From an uncultured Phascolarctobacterium sp. (GTDB taxonomy: Bacteria; Bacillota; Negativicutes; Acidaminococcales; Acidaminococcaceae): a stretch of DNA of 25,216 nt. Made by a program: the position numbers and the translations under genes. Under the pieces are notes generated by a model. It ran no database searches. It saw only the letters and a list, made by a program, of their open reading frames with translations, and was not told the DNA's origin. Location: assembly GCA_937901335.1 (NCBI GenBank), contig CALCHC010000098.1:1-25216 (forward strand). Direction: 5' to 3'. This document shows, in pieces, positions 6,599 to 13,910 of this stretch (positions are counted from its first letter, which is position 1; the number at the start of each line of letters is the position of its first letter).

Positions 6599-8119
6599 AT
6601 GTCTAAACATCAATTCACAGATATCCGCGTAGCTATTGCTCCGGAAAATCCGTCCATTCAACGTTTGGAATTTAAATGTATAAAATGTGGTGCGTGCAAA
6701 ATTGTTTGCACCAATGATATTGGCGTATGTGGTACCTACGATTTGGCAAAAACTGGTGACAATCCGATTTGCATTCATTGTGGTCAATGTGCTAACGTAT
6801 GCCCGGTAGATTCCATTACTGAAAAAGTAGAAGTTTACCAAGTTGCAGAAGAAATTCGCAATCCGGATAAGGTTGTTATCGTTAGCACTTCTCCTTCTGT
6901 TCGTATTGCTTTGGGTGAAGAATTTGGTATGGCAGATGGTAGCTTTGTGCAAGGTAAAATGGTTGCGTTGCTCCGTAAATTGGGCGTGGATTATGTTTTG
7001 GACACCAACTTTTCTGCAGACTTGACCATCGTGGAAGAAGGCAGTGAACTTATTGAACGTATTACTAAAGGAACTAAACCTCTGCCGCAATTTACCAGCT
7101 GCTGCCCGGCATGGGTTAAGTTTATGGAAACTTATTACCCCGAAATGAAAGACCATGTTTCTAGTGCTAAGAGCCCTATCGGTATGCAAGGCCCTACCAT
7201 TAAAACTTACTTTGCTAAGAAAATGGGCATCGATCCCACTAAGATTGTTAACGTTGCATTGACTCCTTGCACTGCGAAAAAATTTGAAATTCGCAGAGAT
7301 GAAATGAACGCTGCTTCCAAATATTTGGGTATTGAAGGCATGCGTGATATGGATTACGTTATTACTACTCGCGAGCTGGCAATGCTTGCTAAAGATGAAA
7401 ACATTGACTTTGCTAATTTGCCGGAAGAAGATTTTGATGACTTCATGGGTAAAGGCAGCGGCGCTGGCGTGATTTTTGGTAATACCGGCGGCGTAATGGA
7501 AGCTGCTATTCGTAGTGCTTACGCTTTGATTACTAAGAAAGAAGTTCCTGCAAGCCTTTATGATTTAGAGCCCGTACGTGGTATGGAAGGCATTCGCGAT
7601 GCAGTAGTTGATATCGATGGCTTGCAAGTTAAAGTAGCTGTTGTTTACGGTACTGCTAATGCTCGTAAGCTTATTGAAAAAATTAAAGCTGGCGAAGCTG
7701 ATTACCACTTTGTAGAAGTTATGACTTGCCCCGGTGGTTGCATTGGTGGCGGCGGTCAACCGAAAGATAAAGAATACAAAGGCGATGCGCTTCGTGAAAA
7801 ACGCATTGAAGGTTTGTATAAACGTGACGATGCAATGCAATTGCGTTTGAGTCATGAAAACCCGCAAATTAAAGCGTTGTACGAAGAATTCTACGGTGAG
7901 CCTTTGAGTGAATTGGCAGAACAAATGTTGCACACCATGTACTTCGATAGAAGTGCAGACTTGGGTGAAGCTTACGTTGCTCCGCAAGCGGAAGAAGCAC
8001 CTAAAGCTAAACAGTTCCGTTGCAAAGTTTGCGGTTATATTTATGAAGGGGAAGCACTTCCTGAAAAGTACGTATGTCCTCTTTGTAAGAGACCTGCTTC
8101 TATGTTCGAAGAAGTTTAA
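6599..8119 (+). CDS. [FeFe]-hydrogenase with N-terminal 2[4Fe-4S] and C-terminal rubredoxin-like domain
   Basis: A 506-residue cytoplasmic enzyme that interconverts protons and H2 using low-potential electrons. The AGGGGG site at 6585-6590 selects the ATG at 6599. Residues 27-68 hold two [4Fe-4S] motifs (C27/30/33/37 and C58/61/64/68). H-cluster motif L1 is TSCCPAW (166-172), including the proton-relay Cys; L2 is TPCTAKK (222-228), where the usual Met before Pro-Cys is Thr; L3 is EVMTCPGGC then IGGGGQP (373-388). The tail, from about 470, is a rubrerythrin-type rubredoxin domain with CxxCG at 475/478 and CPxC at 493/496, a one-iron electron site. It is flanked by its own promoter and terminator. 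Maturases HydEFG are not in the window. The gene name (hydA-like) is left open because subgroup naming varies. Confidence 0.95.
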   Translation: MSKHQFTDIRVAIAPENPSIQRLEFKCIKCGACKIVCTNDIGVCGTYDLAKTGDNPICIHCGQCANVCPVDSITEKVEVYQVAEEIRNPDKVVIVSTSPSVRIALGEEFGMADGSFVQGKMVALLRKLGVDYVLDTNFSADLTIVEEGSELIERITKGTKPLPQFTSCCPAWVKFMETYYPEMKDHVSSAKSPIGMQGPTIKTYFAKKMGIDPTKIVNVALTPCTAKKFEIRRDEMNAASKYLGIEGMRDMDYVITTRELAMLAKDENIDFANLPEEDFDDFMGKGSGAGVIFGNTGGVMEAAIRSAYALITKKEVPASLYDLEPVRGMEGIRDAVVDIDGLQVKVAVVYGTANARKLIEKIKAGEADYHFVEVMTCPGGCIGGGGQPKDKEYKGDALREKRIEGLYKRDDAMQLRLSHENPQIKALYEEFYGEPLSELAEQMLHTMYFDRSADLGEAYVAPQAEEAPKAKQFRCKVCGYIYEGEALPEKYVCPLCKRPASMFEEV

Positions 8120-8136
8120 AATAACTAAACTATAAT

Positions 8137-8165
8137 AAAAATGGCACCTGATGGTGCCATTTTTT
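8137..8165 (+). terminator. Rho-independent terminator after the hydrogenase
   Basis: A 12-bp perfect stem (AAAAATGGCACC with GGTGCCATTTTT) and a TGAT loop are followed by a T-run. It starts 17 bases after the hydrogenase stop. Confidence 0.88.
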
Positions 8166-8209
8166 GTGAGAAAAAATATGAAAGTCGTGGTAAAATAAAA
8201 AGAGGAAAT

Positions 8210-8239
8210 TTGCCAACCGTGTAGAAATTAAAATAGGAT
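8210..8239 (+). promoter_or_regulatory. Likely promoter of the pyrH-to-polC operon
   Basis: TTGCCA (8210-8215), an 18-base spacer and TAGGAT (8234-8239) lie in the only gap between the hydrogenase terminator and pyrH. The -10 is imperfect, so confidence is moderate. Confidence 0.5.
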
Positions 8240-8268
8240 AAAGTATGTTCATTTGGGAGGTAATGCAA

Positions 8269-8994
8269 GTGACAGAAAACAATAAATTTAAACGTGTTGT
8301 ATTGAAATTAAGTGGCGAAGCATTAGCTGGTGAAAAAGGATTCGGCATTGATCCTGAAGTAGTTTATTCCCTGGCTGCTCAAATCAAAGATGTTGTTGCT
8401 ACTGGTATTGAAGTTGCCGTTGTAAATGGCGGCGGTAATATCTGGCGTGGTATTAGCGGCAGCAATAAAGGTATGGACCGTGCTACTGCTGACTACATGG
8501 GTATGTTGGCAACTGTAATCAACTCCTTGGCTTTGCAAGATGCTTTGGAAAACTTGGGTGTTGGTACTCGCGTACAAACCGCTATCGAAATGCGTCAAAT
8601 CGCTGAAACTTATATCCGTCGTCGTGCTATTCGTCATATGGAAAAAGAACGTGTAGTAATTTTTGCAGCAGGTACTGGTAACCCGTACTTCTCCACTGAT
8701 ACTACCGCAGCTTTGCGTGCAGCAGAAATCGAAGCTGATGCAATCCTTATGGCTAAAAAAGGTGTAGATGGCGTTTACGATTGTGACCCTGCAAAAAATC
8801 CCAATGCAGTTATGTTTGATGAACTGGAATACATTGAAGTTATTCAACGCAAGCTGAGCGTAATGGACTCCACCGCAATCAGCCTGTGCATGGACAATAA
8901 CATTCCTATCGTAGTATTTAATATTGATAAACCGGGTAACATTTTGCGTGCTGCTGCCGGCGAGAAAATCGGTACCCTGGTAGGAGGTAAATAA
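8269..8994 (+). CDS. pyrH: UMP kinase
   Basis: A 241-residue enzyme that phosphorylates UMP to UDP with ATP, the bacterial hexameric type related to amino-acid kinases. The frame extends up to 8245, but GGGAGG at 8255-8260 lies 8 bases before GTG at 8269 and only 2 before ATG 8263. GTG gives the standard family length of about 240 residues. Landmarks are VVLKLSGEAL at the N-terminus (phosphate-binding Lys/Gly block), VVNGGGNIWRG around 52-62, GTGNPYFSTDTTAALRA around 134-150, and a KKGVDGVYDCDP loop near 162. It heads the long operon, with frr starting 3 bases after its stop. UMP kinases are allosterically regulated by GTP and UTP in other bacteria; the sequence alone does not show this here. 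Confidence 0.96.
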   Translation: MTENNKFKRVVLKLSGEALAGEKGFGIDPEVVYSLAAQIKDVVATGIEVAVVNGGGNIWRGISGSNKGMDRATADYMGMLATVINSLALQDALENLGVGTRVQTAIEMRQIAETYIRRRAIRHMEKERVVIFAAGTGNPYFSTDTTAALRAAEIEADAILMAKKGVDGVYDCDPAKNPNAVMFDELEYIEVIQRKLSVMDSTAISLCMDNNIPIVVFNIDKPGNILRAAAGEKIGTLVGGK

Positions 8995-8997
8995 TTT

Positions 8998-9561
8998 ATG
9001 GCAACTGTAAAAGAAATTATCACTGGTATTGAAGGCAAAATGCATAAATCTGTAGATGCATTGCGTGTAGATTTGGCAAGCCTGCGTGCTGGTCGTGCTA
9101 CTCCTTCCTTGCTCGAAAAAGTAATGGTTGATTACTATGGTGCTCCCACTCCGGTAACCCAAGTAGCAAGCGTTTCCGTTCCCGAACCTCGTATGATTAC
9201 CATTCAACCTTGGGAAAGAAACATGATTAAAGAAATTGAAAAAGCAATCATGAAATCTGACCTTGGCTTGAACCCGAACAGCGATGGTGTTTGCATTCGT
9301 TTGAACCTTCCCCAATTGACTGAAGAACGTCGTAAAGAATTGGTTAAAGTAGTTCACAAAAAAGCAGAAGACTTCCGCGTAGTTGTTCGTAACTTGCGCC
9401 GTGATGCTAACGATGCAATCAAAAAAGCTGAAAAAGCTAAAGAAATCACCGAAGACGAATCCAAAAAGGGCGTTGACGATGTACAAAAGCTGACTGACAA
9501 AATCATCAAAGAAATTGATGCAGTAGCAGCTAATAAAGAAAAAGAAGTAATGGAAATCTGA
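8998..9561 (+). CDS. frr: Ribosome recycling factor
   Basis: A 187-residue protein, the usual size, that with EF-G splits the post-termination ribosome. An AGGAGG site inside the end of pyrH precedes the ATG. It shows the long three-helix-bundle heptads and the conserved SLRAGRATPSLLEKV block (about 28-42), then IQPWERN, LGLNPNSDG and LPQLTEERRKELVK. The coding sequence strongly prefers a narrow codon set (CGT, GAA, AAA, GCA), as expected for a highly translated gene. Its TGA overlaps the next ATG by one base, so the PASTA-domain gene is translationally coupled to it. The pyrH-frr pairing is conserved in most bacteria. Confidence 0.97.
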   Translation: MATVKEIITGIEGKMHKSVDALRVDLASLRAGRATPSLLEKVMVDYYGAPTPVTQVASVSVPEPRMITIQPWERNMIKEIEKAIMKSDLGLNPNSDGVCIRLNLPQLTEERRKELVKVVHKKAEDFRVVVRNLRRDANDAIKKAEKAKEITEDESKKGVDDVQKLTDKIIKEIDAVAANKEKEVMEI

Positions 9562-9764
9562 TGCAGGTTCCTAATGTTTTGGCACTGTCTTTGGATGAAG
9601 CTGTTAAACGCTTGGAAGAAGCAGGTGTAGCGTACGAAGTTAAAGTACTCTTGCCGCCTCGTGAAAGCGAAGCTGATTACGAAGGAAAAGAAGTGCGTAA
9701 ATATGTAGTTAGGCAACAAGTTTTGCCTGATGATAAATTAGTTCTTACCATCGTGTATAGATAA
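9561..9764 (+). CDS. Small single-PASTA-domain-like protein
   Basis: A 67-residue protein opening MQVPNVLALSLDEAVKRLEEAGV, which follows the PASTA pattern: V-P-N-V, a helix that ends Ala/Gly-Val, a beta strand, then the final strand DKLVLTIVYR. PASTA domains normally occur in repeats outside the cell on Ser/Thr kinases or penicillin-binding proteins. Here there is one copy, no signal peptide and no membrane helix, so the protein should stay in the cytoplasm. Its ATG overlaps the frr stop (TGATG) and has no good ribosome site of its own, indicating coupling to frr. The ferredoxin gene follows after 23 bases. Function unknown; the fold assignment rests on pattern and should be treated as likely, not proved. 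Confidence 0.7.
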   Translation: MQVPNVLALSLDEAVKRLEEAGVAYEVKVLLPPRESEADYEGKEVRKYVVRQQVLPDDKLVLTIVYR

Positions 9765-9787
9765 AGACGAGAGGAGGTGCAAAGGAT

Positions 9788-9952
9788 ATGGCATTGAAAA
9801 TCGATAAAGAAGCTTGCGTAGGCTGCGGTACTTGTGCAGCTACCTGCCCCGTTGGTGCTATCAACGAAGTAGACGGCAAATACGAAATCGGTGAAGAATG
9901 TGTTGAATGCGGCGCTTGCGCAGCAGCTTGCCCCGTTGGTGCAATCGAATAA
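9788..9952 (+). CDS. 2[4Fe-4S] clostridial-type ferredoxin
   Basis: A 54-residue gene. An AGGAGGTG site at 9772-9779, 8 bases before the ATG, is one of the best in the window. Two CxxCxxCxxxCP motifs are complete (C10/13/16/20 and C38/41/44/48), each followed by VGAI, giving the pseudo-twofold fold of small clostridial ferredoxins. It is a soluble low-potential electron carrier. Obvious partners nearby are IspG (needs two electrons for MEcPP reduction), encoded in the same operon, and the [FeFe]-hydrogenase just upstream. Placement between frr and uppS is unusual relative to the common bacterial order. A hairpin terminator follows, so it may be expressed at a higher level than the genes after it. 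Confidence 0.96.
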   Translation: MALKIDKEACVGCGTCAATCPVGAINEVDGKYEIGEECVECGACAAACPVGAIE

Positions 9953-9972
9953 TCTCATCGTATAAAATTTAA

Positions 9973-10013
9973 AGGCGGCCTCCATTATGGAGGCTTGCCT
10001 ATTTATTATTTTT
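9973..10013 (+). terminator. Terminator or attenuator between ferredoxin and uppS
   Basis: AGGC-G-GCCTCCA pairs with TGGAGGC-TT-GCCT (9973-9984 with 9988-10000) around a TTA loop, with a small internal bulge, followed by a T-rich tract. Only 22 bases separate it from the uppS ATG and no promoter is visible there. Partial read-through is therefore the likeliest use. Confidence 0.68.
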
Positions 10014-10035
10014 AGAATTTCTAGCGAAAGGCTGG

Positions 10036-10830
10036 ATGCTTATGTTTAAAGGCTTGTTTCAAACCAAAAAGAATACACCCAAAGCAGAAATTGTATGGGA
10101 TTTGACTGATATTGATTTAAACAATATCCCTAAACATATTGCGATTATTATGGATGGCAATGGTCGTTGGGCAAAGGCTCAGGGTAAGGTGCGCACTTTT
10201 GGTCATCAAGCAGGTGCAGAAACCTTAAAAACCATTGTAAGAGCAGCAGATAAGTTAGGCGTAAAAGTAATTAGCGCGTATGCTTTTTCTACTGAAAATT
10301 GGAAGCGTCCCGTAACAGAAGTTAACTTCATTATGGAACTTTTGGCTCGTTACTTAACCAGTGAGATTGAAGAATTTAATGAAAACAATGTACAAGTTCG
10401 TTTCTTAGGTTCTCGAGAAGGCTTACCGGAAATTGTTAAGCAAAAAATGGATCATGCCATTGAATCTACTAAAAACAATACCGGTATTATTTTGAATTTG
10501 GCAATAAACTACGGTGGCCAAGCAGAAATTCTTCATGCTGTGAAAGAAATTGCAGCAGAAGTGGAAGCTGGCAAATTAAACGTAGAAGATATAACTAATA
10601 ATATTTTTGAAAGTCATTTATATACTAAGGGTCTGCCCGCACCGGACTTACTTATTAGACCGGGTGGGGATTTACGTATTAGTAACTTTTTGCTGTGGCA
10701 AATTGCGTATGCGGAAATCTGGACTACGGATGCATACTGGCCTGATTTTTCACCGGAGCATCTGTTACAAGCCATTGCTGCTTACCAAGGTCGTGAGCGT
10801 CGCTTTGGTGGCTTAGTAAATAATAAATAA
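10036..10830 (+). CDS. uppS: Undecaprenyl diphosphate synthase (cis-prenyltransferase)
   Basis: A 264-residue soluble enzyme that condenses isopentenyl diphosphate onto farnesyl diphosphate to make the C55 lipid carrier for peptidoglycan. The catalytic Asp lies in IMDGNGRWA (D40 counted from 10036). Further family blocks are GHQAGAETL, SAYAFSTENWKRP, NYGGQAEI, DLLIRPGGDLRISNFLLWQ (about 205-223) and the closing GRERRFGG. There are two candidate ATGs at 10036 and 10042. The AAAGG upstream gives spacers of 4 and 10, so neither is clearly better. The N-terminal 30 residues before the catalytic core are longer than in E. coli and resemble other Bacillota. cdsA follows 16 bases later. It uses isoprenoid units whose synthesis dxr and ispG serve further along. 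Confidence 0.96.
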   Translation: MLMFKGLFQTKKNTPKAEIVWDLTDIDLNNIPKHIAIIMDGNGRWAKAQGKVRTFGHQAGAETLKTIVRAADKLGVKVISAYAFSTENWKRPVTEVNFIMELLARYLTSEIEEFNENNVQVRFLGSREGLPEIVKQKMDHAIESTKNNTGIILNLAINYGGQAEILHAVKEIAAEVEAGKLNVEDITNNIFESHLYTKGLPAPDLLIRPGGDLRISNFLLWQIAYAEIWTTDAYWPDFSPEHLLQAIAAYQGRERRFGGLVNNK

Positions 10831-10846
10831 GCAGGTGTAGAGAAAG

Positions 10847-11710
10847 ATGTTAACTCGTATTATTACAGGTGCCATTGGTGCAGTTGCAGCAGTAGGCATC
10901 ATTACCACTGGTGGTTGGATGTTTTCTTTGGCAGTATTTTTGCTGAGCACCATTGGTTGGTATGAATATCGTCAAATTGCAGCGGCGAAGGGTAAAAATG
11001 TTTACTACCTTAGCTCCGGTTTAGGTAGTGTTTGTATTAGCGGCTTTGCAGCTTTTGCTTACTATGCAGGCATCGAAGAGCTTTTCGTGATGGCGTTTAT
11101 GGCAATGTTTACTGCATTGTTCTTTATCTTTAATGCTATTGAAGGTTTGGTGCGTCACTGCCAATGTGGCGAAACTGATTGGGCAAGCAATACTGCTTTG
11201 TCCATGTGGGGTATGATTTACTGTGGCGTGTTGTTTGCTCACGTAATCTTGTTGCGTTCCTTGTATCTGGGCCCTCATATCGATTTGGGCTTTAGGGTGT
11301 TCCATCCTGGCGAACTGCTTTTGTGGATTGTACTGATTGGTACTTGGGCAAGTGATATCTTTGCTTACTTTGTAGGTCGTTTCTTTGGTAAAACTCCTTT
11401 CTGCAGTGTTAGTCCCAAGAAAACTTTCGAAGGCGCAGTTGGCGGTTTCGTTGGTTGCTTTATGATTGTTTTGGCAATGTGCGTTGTGTGCTTGGGTATT
11501 CCCTTGTGGCAAGGCGTGGTGCTTGGCCTGGCTATTGCCTTCTTTGCACCGGTGGGCGATTTGGTAGAATCCATCTTGAAACGTAATTTTGATGTTAAAG
11601 ATTCCGGTAAGCTTTTCCCTGGTCATGGTGGTGTACTTGACCGTTTCGACAGCTTGCTTTTTACTGCACCCATTACTTATTATTTAATGTTAATTTTTAC
11701 TTTGTTCTAA
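10847..11710 (+). CDS. cdsA: Phosphatidate cytidylyltransferase (CDP-diacylglycerol synthase)
   Basis: A 287-residue membrane enzyme with about eight helices that makes CDP-diacylglycerol from phosphatidic acid and CTP, the branch point for phospholipids. AGGTG lies 9 bases before the ATG. Two signatures are intact: SPKKTFEGAVGG (about 188-199) and the C-terminal PS01315-like block GDLVESILKRNFDVKDSG (about 239-256) continuing to PGHGGVLDRFDS, with the metal-binding acidic residues. It is placed directly between uppS and dxr, the common bacterial order. The dxr start lies 9 bases beyond its stop, and the TAAGGTGA that ends cdsA also forms the dxr ribosome site. Confidence 0.96.
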   Translation: MLTRIITGAIGAVAAVGIITTGGWMFSLAVFLLSTIGWYEYRQIAAAKGKNVYYLSSGLGSVCISGFAAFAYYAGIEELFVMAFMAMFTALFFIFNAIEGLVRHCQCGETDWASNTALSMWGMIYCGVLFAHVILLRSLYLGPHIDLGFRVFHPGELLLWIVLIGTWASDIFAYFVGRFFGKTPFCSVSPKKTFEGAVGGFVGCFMIVLAMCVVCLGIPLWQGVVLGLAIAFFAPVGDLVESILKRNFDVKDSGKLFPGHGGVLDRFDSLLFTAPITYYLMLIFTLF

Positions 11711-11719
11711 GGTGATATT

Positions 11720-12871
11720 ATGAAGAATATTTCCCTCTTAGGCAGTACCGGTTCCATCGGCAAACAAACTTTGGAGGTTGCTGCTGCTAATCCTGATAAA
11801 ATGAAGATTCGCGTGTTGGCTGCGCATACCAGCGACACTATTTTGGAAGAACAAATACGCGCTGTTGAGCCTGACTTTGCAGTGCTCACTGATAAGGAAG
11901 CTGCTGCTCGTCTTAAAGCACGTTATACTGGCAAAACTGAGATTCTTGCCGGCGAAGAAGGTCTCTTGGCGGCTGCCACTTATAGCGAAGTAGATACTGT
12001 ACTTGCTTCCATGGTTGGCTACGCAGGCTTGCGTCCTACAATGGCTGCAATTAACTGCGGTAAAAATATTGCTCTGGCTAATAAGGAAACTTTGGTGGCT
12101 GCAGGCAGTCTTGTAATGGAAGCTGTTGCGAAAAATAATGTTAGCCTGACTCCCGTAGATAGCGAACACAGTGCAATCTTCCAGGCTTTACAAGGTGGCA
12201 AAGAGGATGAAGTAAAACGTTTGCTCATTACTGCAAGTGGTGGCCCTTTCCGTGGCAAAAAGCGTAGCGAACTTGAAACCGTTACCTTAGCCCAATGCTT
12301 GAACCATCCTAATTGGAGCATGGGCAAAAAAATTACAGTAGATTCTTCTACTTTGGCTAATAAGGGTTTAGAAGTTATCGAAGCTCATTGGCTTTTTAAT
12401 ATGCCTTACGAAAAAATTGATGTGGTAGTGCATCCGCAAAGCATTATCCATTCTTTAGTAGAGTTCTGTGATGGTAGCGTTATTGCTCAACTTGGTGAGC
12501 CTGATATGCGTTTGCCCATCCAATATGCTTTAAGCTATCCTTGTCGTTATCACAAAGCTTTTGACCAACTTGATTTAATTAAAGCTGGCACTTTAACTTT
12601 TGAAGCACCAGACATGGAAGCTTTCCCGTCCTTGCGTATTGCTATTGACTGCGGTAAAGCAGGCGGTACTTTGCCCTGCGTATTCAACGCAGCTAACGAA
12701 GAGGCAGTTTACGCATTCTTGGACAACAAAATTAAATACTTAGACATTCCTTACATTACTGAAAAGGTTGCAAGCTTGCACAAAAATATTGCTGTTCCCT
12801 GCATTGAAGACATTGAACGTGCAGATGCAGAAGCTCGTGCAGCAGCGCAATCTATTATTGCAAACTTATAG
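11720..12871 (+). CDS. dxr: 1-deoxy-D-xylulose-5-phosphate reductoisomerase
   Basis: A 383-residue enzyme of the MEP pathway that rearranges and reduces DXP to MEP with NADPH and a divalent metal; it is the target of fosmidomycin. The nucleotide loop GSTGSIG is at residues 8-14. The metal and substrate site shows D147-S-E149-H in PVDSEHSAIFQ, SGGPFR near 177, the flexible-loop HPNWSMGKKITVDSSTLANK, and E218/E221 in GLEVIEAHW. The C-terminal helical domain is complete. It is tightly coupled to rseP: its TAG overlaps the GGAGG site that precedes the rseP TTG start. No substitution at catalytic positions was found. Confidence 0.97.
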   Translation: MKNISLLGSTGSIGKQTLEVAAANPDKMKIRVLAAHTSDTILEEQIRAVEPDFAVLTDKEAAARLKARYTGKTEILAGEEGLLAAATYSEVDTVLASMVGYAGLRPTMAAINCGKNIALANKETLVAAGSLVMEAVAKNNVSLTPVDSEHSAIFQALQGGKEDEVKRLLITASGGPFRGKKRSELETVTLAQCLNHPNWSMGKKITVDSSTLANKGLEVIEAHWLFNMPYEKIDVVVHPQSIIHSLVEFCDGSVIAQLGEPDMRLPIQYALSYPCRYHKAFDQLDLIKAGTLTFEAPDMEAFPSLRIAIDCGKAGGTLPCVFNAANEEAVYAFLDNKIKYLDIPYITEKVASLHKNIAVPCIEDIERADAEARAAAQSIIANL

Positions 12872-12880
12872 GAGGAAAAA

Positions 12881-13897
12881 TTGCTTACGATTTTAGCTGC
12901 CATTTTTGTATTTGGTGTGCTTGTAACGGTTCATGAACTGGGGCATTTCATTACGGCGAAAATGACCGGGATGAAGGTTGAAGAATTTGCCATTGGTTTT
13001 GGACCTAACATTTACCAACAAAAAGATGGCGATACACTATACAGCTTAAGGGCAATTCCCTTAGGCGGTTATAATAAAATTGCAGGTATGGATCCGGAAG
13101 ACCCTTGGGAACCTAACGGTTTTAAAGCAAAATCCATTCCCGCAAGAATGCTGGTAATTTTAGCAGGTTCTTTGATGAACTTCATCTTGCCTGTAATCTT
13201 GTTCTCCGGCATTTTTATGGTTGATGGTATTGAAAAGCCCGTAGACAAACCTATTTTAGGTGTTGTTGTAGAAAACAAGGCTGCTTATAACGCTGGTCTT
13301 GAAGTGGGCGATAAAATTTTGACTATTAACGGTGCTCCAATGCAAACTTGGAACGATGTAGTAACTACCTTGCGTGCTAATGGCACTAATGAAGTTACTC
13401 TGACTGCTGAGCGTGCAGGCACTGTACATACCTATAAAATGCTTCCTGAATATAATGAAGAATTAGGACGTCCTTTGATTGGTATTTCTCCTAAGTTCAT
13501 TAAGGAACGTGTTGGTGTAGTAGATTCTATTAAATTGGGCTTTACTTCAACCCAAAGTGTTATCGTGATGATGGTGGAAGGCTTGCAACGTATTATTACT
13601 GGTAAGGCTTCTGCTGAAGTAAGTGGTCCCATTGGTGTAGCTCAAATGGCAGGACAAGTTGCGGCGGAAGGGTTGCTTCCTTTATTGAACTTTGTAGCTT
13701 TCTTGAGCATTAACTTAGGTGTGATTAACTTATTACCTTTGCCGGCACTTGATGGTGGTCATTTTATTCTGCTTCTGTACGAAGGATTGCGTGGCAAACC
13801 TTTGGGAGCAAAAGCAATGCACCATATTCAAACCATTGGTATTGCTATAATATTAGCGATTACAATTTTTTCTACATTTAAAGATATAACTCGTTGA
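12881..13897 (+). CDS. rseP: Site-2 intramembrane metalloprotease RseP/RasP
   Basis: A 338-residue zinc protease in the membrane that cuts transmembrane helices, for example anti-sigma factors. It starts with TTG at 12881, 5 bases after GGAGG (12871-12875); no ATG fits family homology. The zinc site HELGH is H18-E19-L20-G21-H22 in the first helix. The third ligand is in the LDG motif (L290-D291-G292) of the last helices, within NLLPLPALDGGHF. A single PDZ domain lies between (about 110-195, with KPILGVVVENKAAYNAGL). Length is typical of single-PDZ Bacillota forms. It sits between dxr and ispG, the usual operon context. The substrate is not identifiable here. Confidence 0.95.
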   Translation: MLTILAAIFVFGVLVTVHELGHFITAKMTGMKVEEFAIGFGPNIYQQKDGDTLYSLRAIPLGGYNKIAGMDPEDPWEPNGFKAKSIPARMLVILAGSLMNFILPVILFSGIFMVDGIEKPVDKPILGVVVENKAAYNAGLEVGDKILTINGAPMQTWNDVVTTLRANGTNEVTLTAERAGTVHTYKMLPEYNEELGRPLIGISPKFIKERVGVVDSIKLGFTSTQSVIVMMVEGLQRIITGKASAEVSGPIGVAQMAGQVAAEGLLPLLNFVAFLSINLGVINLLPLPALDGGHFILLLYEGLRGKPLGAKAMHHIQTIGIAIILAITIFSTFKDITR

Positions 13898-13910
13898 GAG
13901 GTGACTGACT

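Noticed and set aside
6512..7189. A 225-codon minus-strand frame opposite the start of the hydrogenase
   Set aside because: Its composition mirrors the sense codons. It covers the hydrogenase promoter and ferredoxin motifs and has no ribosome site.
8323..9486. A 387-codon open frame on the minus strand opposite pyrH and frr
   Set aside because: It is rich in Phe, Asn, Cys and Thr with no domain pattern or ribosome site, and lies wholly antisense to two certain genes. It is a by-product of their biased codon use.
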